Shown one piece after another: positions 57,188-64,000 of a stretch of DNA of 64,000 nucleotides. The stretch spans positions 28,755 through 92,754 of the forward strand of contig NQMI01000149.1 of the NCBI GenBank assembly GCA_002270565.1. The letters run 5' to 3'. This DNA comes from Stenocarpella maydis (lineage: Eukaryota; Ascomycota; Sordariomycetes; Diaporthales; Diaporthaceae). Numbering within the stretch: the first letter of the stretch is position 1; the number at the start of each line of letters is the position of its first letter. Below the pieces are notes generated by a model that saw nothing but the letters and a program-made list of their open reading frames with translations, was not told the origin of the DNA and did no database searches. A program made the translations under genes and the position numbers.

Positions 57188-59285
57188 GGCTGAGGAGTCA
57201 AGGCATAGCAGCATTCAAGAGGTAGAGGTATTTCAGCCTGCAAAGTGTTTCGGGCAATATGAGTCCTTACATCTTGTAAGCTAAATGTATCTAGGTATTA
57301 TTCCGTAACATCCAGTGGTAACTCATGCGAGTGGCCTTGAATAACTCTTGAAGACATTCAGAGATCGCCTTATAATCTCCATTAATGGATGCTTCGTGGA
57401 ATTTTGGAGAGCAACCAGAGACTGCGCCAATTCACACATGGCTGAGATTGGCATGTTGGTGTGAACAAGATGGGTTTCACTTACACAAGACTTGCTGCTC
57501 AGGCGATGTTGAATTTCTTGAAATACAAGGTTGTGGTAAATCGATGTTAGAAGCTTAGAATACACAAAATGAAATTTATGAACGAAATGGTCATTACTGA
57601 GGTATATACTCGTGATATTCAAATGCTATTTTCTCACTAATCATCAATCCAACATGCCACCAAGACTCCTACCGAGACTATCAGGCTCATGTTAAAATAG
57701 CATCAGTAGCTTTTAACTGCATCTCCTAGTCCGGCTGCTAACCCTCTGCTTCCCTCTATTCTAGGGCAATCGTGACAAACACGGTCACCCCCTTATCCTT
57801 CTTCCATTCTGAATATCATTATACCGCAGGAGAGCCACCCAAACGCAAATCTGCCAATGCCACCAGTCTTAACGGTCTCAGACCAACGCCCTGGTATCTG
57901 ACCTGCATACTCCCAAAGATATACCGTGGTACGAGAGTTCGTTGAGAGGTCACCTAAGGGTTCCAGATGTGGGCCACAGTGCTGGTATCTACTGGCTGTT
58001 TTTGCCCGTGGGAGGCATACACTGCGAGGCCCTATCAGCACGGGGCTCTTTGCTCATATGATATAACTGGATCATGGGCGCCCACCCCCACGGAGGCTCA
58101 CTAACCTTTGCGCACCCTTGCCGCGCCCGCGGGGAGGCTAGCCATGGGCCTCGCCGACAGCCTCGCGCCGCTCCTTGTACCCGCAACGGCAGCGCGGATC
58201 ACGGCATCGATAATGACCCCTGATATGATATCCGACGATTAGGCCAGTGACCACGACGGCGGCGCCGAGGGCAAAGTCGGTGAGGAGCAACGCGCGAGGA
58301 GCTCGGCCTGTGCGCCAGGCCGTACATCAGGTGCTCGCCCGTCCTTGGGCGCGCGCGGCAGTACCGCCTCCAGCTCGGGATCAGGGCGTCGTCACCCGGG
58401 GACGCCGGGAAGAAGAGCGCGGCCAGGCTCCTCAGGCCGGGGGGGGGGGCTTGCTGGGCTGCGTCTAGAAACATTGGGGGCGTGGTTTTATGGCAAGGGG
58501 CGGTTCGTCCCGGTGGCTAGGTATCTGCCACGGATGGCTCCTGTGTGTGCAGGCTGCTGGGGATGTCGGCCGGATTCATGAATACTGTCTGTGGTGGGAG
58601 GTCAGAGAGTTCGCGCCCTGGTGCCGCAGCCCGCGTATTTCAACAAGTGGCCAGGGCCACCAGATATCAGTCGTCCGGCCCATGGTGGCCATTGGGTTTT
58701 TCAGCGCAGTCTGCACGAACGGGCATGTCGAGTCTGAGTTCTGCGCGTCCGTATCACCTGAATAATTGCCGAAGCTGTTGATGTGTTTCTCGACATCGAT
58801 CGGCCCTAGGGTTCTCTCCCCCGTCTCCTTCAGTCTGAGAGCTGGCAAGACGAGTTGGGATGAGAAAGACAGCTCGGAGCCGGAGCGTTTCGCCATATGC
58901 TCCCCTGCCGCAAAGTCCGCCTTTGCAGACAAACTTTAGTTCTGAGCTCTGCTTGGCATGGAGTCAATGCAATACAATACTTAACTTATGTGGTCAGGAC
59001 GCGCGGATCGTACCTAGGTATGATCATGGCAACTTTGATAGAACGTTGTGGTCTTGGTTAACGGCACTAACAAATAAGTACTTAGTTTTGGAATGTCATA
59101 TGCCAATCCTCAATAAAGCTTATTTTTATTGGTATTGTATTTGTTATCAAGCTCTGTGTTTTGAACGTTTACGACTGTATGAAGTGACCGCTGCAGGGCC
59201 CCCCCCCCTTTTTTCTTTGGGAATCATGACCAGGTTAAAAACGAAACCAGCTAATACCGAGCAGCCCAACACATCTCAAGACACT
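57188..59285. other. Gene-poor stretch with a possible degraded membrane-protein remnant
   Basis: No intact gene. On the minus strand around 58145-58460, two frames suggest a broken small membrane protein: one reads SLAALFFPASPGDD near 58420, the other LLLTDFALGAAVVVTGLIV, a membrane segment, then a Cys/Arg-rich end (RCRDPRCRCGYKERRE) to a stop at 58142. A long G run at 58440-58449 lies at the first part. No family recognised. Confidence 0.3.
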
Positions 59286-59290
59286 CGTTT

Positions 59291-59498
59291 TGTGGCAATA
59301 GTAGTGTGCAACAGCACACTGGTGGGCTAACGCTACAGCTACCATACTGTAGCGAGGGCGCAGTTGCTATTAGCAATGCCCCCCCTTATATAAGCCCGAG
59401 ATAGCTGGCGGGCTACGCCCACTGCACCCACTACTCCTCCATGAAGAGAATTATTACCCATAACCCCCATCGTATTGCAATACGTGACCCAGCCAACA
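59291..59498 (+). mobile_element. Solo LTR of the copia family
   Basis: 208 bases, TGTGGCAATAG to AGCCAACA, closely similar to the LTRs at 38962 and 46329 along their length, with the same ATAAGCCCGAG promoter region and TATTGCAATACGTGACCC end. It is flanked by the same five bases CGTTT on both sides (59286-59290 and 59499-59503), a perfect target-site duplication. No internal region remains. Confidence 0.95.
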
Positions 59499-59719
59499 CG
59501 TTTCAATCTTTCAATCACAAAGTTCACCGTCCTCACTGCCGCCCCGAATTACCAATGTTCGGATATATGCCAGTTCAGTTTAAAAACAGTATTTAGTTTT
59601 TGCAATATTTGGTTCATTATGTACGTTTCTGTCGCCCAAGATTTGCCATGTAGCTGCTATGGCCATCTCCAGACTACGTCAGGCAAGCCTTCAATATCCC
59701 GACCAGTAGTAACGAACTA

Positions 59720-61494
59720 CTACAGCACCCATAGCGGTGCAATAAGGAGCCCAGCAATGGCCGCCATCGAGCCGAGAGTGCTCTTGGACCAAGGCGGCGA
59801 GGCGGCCGACCCGGGCGTGGCAGATCCTGGGCCGGGGCTGGTCCCGTTTGTGGCCCCGCTCGGTGTCCCACTGGCCATGGCGGCCTCGGTCTCATCCCAG
59901 AAGTCACACATGCTGTAGTCGACAGTCCCAGCCGTGAAGTCATCGCCGACGACGTTGACCCCAGCCGAGCTGGACGAGTCGTACTGGGGCCAGCCGCCGC
60001 CCGGGTTCGCATCCGCCGCCATGCTGTCCCACGCGCCCAGCATCTTTGCCGCGAGAGCCACCTCGCCCGGGGAGAGGCTGCAGGTCCCGTTTGGCTTGGG
60101 CATGTTGGTGGTGCCGTTGAAGACAAATGGGATCTCTGCGGTGTGGGTGGAACCCAGCACGTCCAGCGCATAGCTCGGGATGCTGTCATACCACGGACAG
60201 CTGAGGGTGTGGTTGAACAGATATGTCCAGACCGGCACGGCCTCCTGGTTTGCCCGGCGCAGGAACCGTCGCGCTGGGCATCTGTACCCCGAATGTGTCA
60301 TGACAGCCGACATTGCTCCCAGCACGGCACCGCCAGGGGTGCTGGTGTAGTCTGACAAGGGGTATGTCTCGTTGACTCTCTGGGCCTGTGGCCCGAACGT
60401 ACTTGTCAAGAAGTCGTCGTAGGCGGTGGAGTTGAGGCTCACCACGCTGGCCCCGTACTGGGCTAGGATGAACAGGGTGCCTTCGTCCGTGGTCGACCCT
60501 ATCATCGCGGGGACCTTGACCCCCGCGTCGAGCGGCTGCGCGGGGATGATGATGCCGTCGACCACCGCGCCGGATGCGCTGGTGGCTACATTGGATGCGT
60601 TGAGGGCTGAGACTGAGGCGCCGCGCACACATGAGATATCGTCCAGGCCGCAGCCCAGGCCCTTCACAAATGCCTGGGTCGCATTCCGCACGTCCGCCTT
60701 GGTGCTCATCAGCCTCCCTCCCCCCGACTGAAGGATCGCCGCGCTCATGAGCGAAGGTGCCTGCGGGAGGCTGCTGATCATGTATGTGTCCTGGGCGCCT
60801 GCGGACTGTCCGAAGAGCAGCACCCTCTTTGGGTCGCCGCCAAATGCTCCGATGTTCTCCTGGACCCACTGCAGCCCGAGGAGCTGGTCCTGGATGCCCT
60901 GGTTGCCCTGGAGGCCCAGGCTGTCCAGCGCGAGGAAGCCCAGGGGCCCTAGGCGGTAGTTGATGCTGACCTGGATGACTTTCTCGCTGGCTGTGCAGCC
61001 GTCATACGTTGGGTTCGAGATCCCGCCTCCCTGGTTAGAGCCCCCATAAAGCCACACCTTCACCGGCAACTTTGAGTCTGGGTTGGCGCCCACGGGCGCC
61101 CAGACATCAACAAAGAGGCTGCGAGGTGCGGATTAGCCAACAACAACACCAGGACCTCGAGCGCCCGGGGGGGAGGGGGTGTGGCCTACCAATCCTCTGA
61201 CGTTGGGCCCCGCTCGTTGAAAGCACTACTGAACTGTATACACGCTGGCGGCGGCTGTGTTGCCTGGCGGTTGTCGAAGGCCTGGTCGAATGGCTGCGGT
61301 GGGGCGAAGCGCAGGTCGCCCACTGGCGGTCGAGCATAGGGAATCCCGAGGAACGAGTTCACCTCGTCAGAAGGACATTTGGCGCCCTGCAGCGTACCAT
61401 TGATGACTCTCACAGCTGGAGCATCCTGCGCGGCCACGAAGACAGCCTGGGCGGCGACGAGGACTAGGGCAGTGACGATCCTCATCTTGCGCAT
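59720..61494 (-). CDS. Secreted type B carboxylesterase, probably GPI-anchored
   Basis: Two exons, 61494-61190 and 61118-59720, 567 residues; the joint gives SEDCLFVDVWAPVG, the conserved disulphide/strand region of the family. The signal peptide is MRKMRIVTALVLVAAQAVFVAAQ. The nucleophile elbow FGQSAGAQ gives Ser207, GSTTDEGTLF supplies the acidic residue, and GSTHTAEIPFVF the His. NSFLGIPYARPPVGDLRF is the family N-terminal motif. The end is Ser/Gly/Pro-rich (from SGATNGTSPGPGSATPG) followed by a hydrophobic tail (MAAIAGLLIAPLWVL) with no charged end, as in a GPI-anchor signal. The frame extends to 61578, but Met at 61494 starts the signal peptide cleanly. It would hydrolyse esters at the cell surface; substrate unknown. 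Confidence 0.9.
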
Positions 61495-63139
61495 CGGACA
61501 AGTGAAGACAACCATTTTGGGGGATATGAAGCGGGACTGAAGACGCAAGCTGCCGTCGAGCCACCGTATGGATGCCACAGTGCCGCGAGCAGGAGGGGCT
61601 CTATCCCAGAAGTACTTGGCCCCGGTATCCTGCGCAATGTGATGTGGGTGTGCCAGCTCTTATGTAGACCGCCCCCGGGTCAGATAGGCCCTGCTGAGCA
61701 AGAACTTGGCCATGGTTGTTCGTAGGCAGACGCCCGGAGACAACCATCTGGGAGCGTCATCGACCCGTGTGATATGTGGCTGAAGCTGCCCATCAGCAGA
61801 CAAACGAGGCGGGTGTCGTGGGATGGGTGAGGGTCCGAGATGAAGGCGAGCAGTTGCGATTGGTCCCACGGATCGAAGAGGATGCTGGAGCCATGCAGCA
61901 TCACAGGAGCTAGACAGGGACCCCGAGTCTGCGGTATGGGTGCAAGGTTTCATTAGCGGCCCGTTGCCCTCCCGGTCAGCATGCAGAGTAAACCTGCCAT
62001 ATCAAGGTGAAATCTCCGCAGACAGAAACCTAAAACAATGGCGCTTTAAAGTCCACACTCCTCATTGATAAACGGTCATGTCAACTGGGACTTGAAAAGA
62101 AGGTCTTCTGGTTGTTAAGAATTGGGTTTTTGACTCTGGATTTATCAAAGTTCTAAGTAGAATCCAGGATATCAGTGAGCAAATCAATGGGAGAATGCCG
62201 AGGTATTACGAGTACTGCGCGGGAGCGATCCTGATTCGTCCGGGTGGATGCGACCTTGCTCGCGAAAAAGAAACCGATCCCGAGGGACATGGCCCGTGGT
62301 CAACTCGCAAGGAATTGTACATCTCCCACGGTCCAGTCCACTCGAGCATGTTCTGGCCATGTGCTCGCTTCTGAACGCCTCATGTTGGCTACGTGCCGTC
62401 GCGCTGTCTGCTCCGTGTTGTTGGGAGTATATGGACCATCGGAAAGTACACAGGCACTGCAGGCTTAAGCCTCGAGCTCCCTGGCTGGGACCTTACACCA
62501 AGCACTATAGAACAGGCATTATTGGAGCTAGCAACACATCATGTTTCCGCCCGAGAGGACGTCACGGCAGGATGTTTCATCGCGAAATCGTCCTAAGATT
62601 TACTTGCGACTAAGAAATTGGTCAATGTGTGGGTCTGATCTGACCTTTTATCTCCGACATCCACCACCGGCCTCCGACTCGATGCACACGCGAAGCCATC
62701 GGACGAGGAGCCAAGCACGCCTCGCAACGGTGTTGACCAGATGCGGCTAGCACAGGCCTGCGGGGGTCCCTCCCGGCTCGCCCGGAAAGGTTTGCATGCG
62801 GCTTGCGGGCTTGGCTGTCGGCTGCCACGGCACATCTCGGAGCTGTGGTCGGCCCGGTGCCGGGATATCCTCCGGCGGCCCTCCGCACCCGGGAAACCAA
62901 CGGAACACGACCAGAGAAAAGGCTCACAAGCAAGGCACAGATGGGAGTACTCGACGACATGAACTGCAACCGAGTTATCCCTTCCCCCATCTAAACACAT
63001 GATATATACATCGGACAGTGGTAGCTCCTCATCTACGCACACGCCCGATCTTCATGCGCTTGAGTTATCCACCAGGTCTTGCCAGGTGACTCCTCACCCC
63101 TCCCTTGCCCCTGATACACGACGCACAAAAAAATCCCGC
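61495..63139. other. Intergenic
   Basis: No gene recognised in about 1.6 kb. The left part is the promoter of the esterase. Open frames on both strands at 62240-63000 are short and overlapping with no family resemblance. Confidence 0.5.
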
Positions 63140-64000
63140 TCAGATCTCCACGGTGGTTCGCGTCATGGTAACCTTGCCAATCTCGCTCTCGTCAGAGGCG
63201 CTGCCAGCACCCTTCTCCTGGTCCTGCACAACGCCCGAGGAGACCCTCAGGCGCCCGGCAGCGTCGTGGGTCGCGTCGAAGCCGGCCAGGTCGGACTTCG
63301 GGATCCTCCTGATCTCGTGGGTCTGCGCCCCGCCGTCGAGCCTGACGACCACCTGGCGGAGCTCGTATCCCCCCCACCTGGGCATCAGCCTGGCCCAGAG
63401 CCAGTAGTACGCGGCGCAGGCGAGGAGGCTGTGTTTTTTTGGTCATGGCTCGCGTTAGCTTGTTTTCCGTGCGGCTGGTGTGCCGTGGGCCTCTGCTTAC
63501 ATCCCAACGCCGGTGACGGCGTACGTCGCGTACCAGAAGCTCACGTCGCCGGCGTACTGGCCGCCCGAGGGGGGGTACCACGGCATGACGAGCAGGTAGA
63601 GCTGCACCAGGATGTTGAAGATGACGACCGCGTGCCAGGCCCTGAACTCGGGCGGCGGCAGGCCTGCCCGCCTGCGCCGCCACCGCACCACGTACAGGCC
63701 GACAGCCATCGCCAGGTTGAAGGCCGCGAACGGGAGGATGGACAGGTCGCTCACTGCGCACCAGATCAGCACGGCCCCGCCGGTCGAGAATACATGGTCA
63801 TCTCGGGCAGCCCAGAACTCACCGAAATTGAACGCATCACCGGCGGGTAGGGCGAGGATCATCAGGGCTGTCAGCGCCCACTTGACGAGGTACGGCCCGA
63901 CCGGGGTCCCAAAGGGCCTCGTCGTCACCCAGAGTTTGGTCCACGGGAGGACTCCCTGCCTGCGAGCACGCCGTGTCAGATAGGGGCGGGGGATGGGGGG
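63140..64000 (-). CDS. Amino-acid permease, C-terminal part (methionine-permease-like), runs off the edge
   Basis: Three exons are visible on the minus strand: 63959-63823 (probable acceptor at its 5' end; more exons lie beyond the window), 63753-63501 and 63428-63140. Introns are 69 nt (63754-63822, a multiple of three, so invisible as a frame break) and 72 nt (63429-63500). Splicing gives PAGDAFNFVSDLSILPF and VTGVGILLACAAYYWLWARL. Membrane segments, VTTRPFGTP, PPEFRAWHAVVIFNI and the GGYELRQ tail are typical of fungal LAT/MUP1-type amino-acid permeases of the APC superfamily. The cytosolic tail (about 75 residues) is rich in Lys, Asp and Ser, as in permeases controlled by ubiquitination. 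The N-terminal half is missing from the window. Confidence 0.75.

Noticed and set aside
1..64000. CRISPR arrays, operons, Shine-Dalgarno sites or other prokaryotic features
   Set aside because: No regularly spaced short repeats; intron-containing genes, fungal protein families and LTR elements show a eukaryotic nuclear sequence.

Overview
The window is nuclear DNA of a filamentous ascomycete (Pezizomycotina; a Sordariomycete would fit). Genes carry short GT..AG introns (about 60-180 nt, often with CTAAC-type branch sites), coding regions are GC-rich, and two long AT-rich blocks hold transposons decayed by C-to-T changes as expected from repeat-induced point mutation (RIP). The families present (Zn2Cys6 factor, iterative polyketide synthase, MFS pump, FAD monooxygenases, DUF7703-like membrane protein) are typical of such fungi.

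The centre is a polyketide biosynthetic locus (about 5.9-38.5 kb). A Zn2Cys6 regulator (5940-8519) and a metallo-beta-lactamase-fold hydrolase (9294-10481) lie on the left. They are followed by a seven-exon FAD monooxygenase (13393-15162, minus), a nested transposon block (15420-20530), a second FAD monooxygenase (21730-23282), an MFS transporter (23594-25212, minus), a four-exon non-reducing polyketide synthase (26089-33807), a secreted six-blade kelch protein (33861-34865, minus) and a family III CoA-transferase (36841-38537, minus). The PKS reads SAT-KS-AT-PT-ACP-reductase with no C-methyltransferase, so it should release an unmethylated aromatic polyketide aldehyde. The two monooxygenases could hydroxylate or dearomatise it and the MFS protein could export it. 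Transporter and PKS share a divergent promoter holding an inverted CGGTCA/TGACCG pair suited to a Zn2Cys6 factor. The product is not identified.

Mobile DNA surrounds and splits the locus. At 15420-20530 an outer Fot1/pogo-type element is split by a second, inverted copy, which is itself split by a 452-bp solo LTR with perfect 5-bp target duplication. At 38962-46543 lies a degenerate 7.6-kb Ty1/copia element with paired 215-bp LTRs; a solo LTR of the same family with its own target duplication sits at 59291-59498. A LINE endonuclease fragment (46783-47951) abuts the copia element.

The right third holds an uncharacterised gene (50700-52255), a DUF6594-like fragment, a relic and an intact copy of metallo-beta-lactamase-fold genes, a secreted and probably GPI-anchored type B carboxylesterase (59720-61494, minus), and the 3' end of an amino-acid permease running off the right edge (63140-64000, minus). 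The far left has a DUF7703-like seven-helix membrane protein (2292-3287) and an AAA ATPase pseudogene (3413-4580). Two otherwise good genes (the regulator and the CoA-transferase) carry frame breaks at homopolymers, which may be real or assembly errors.
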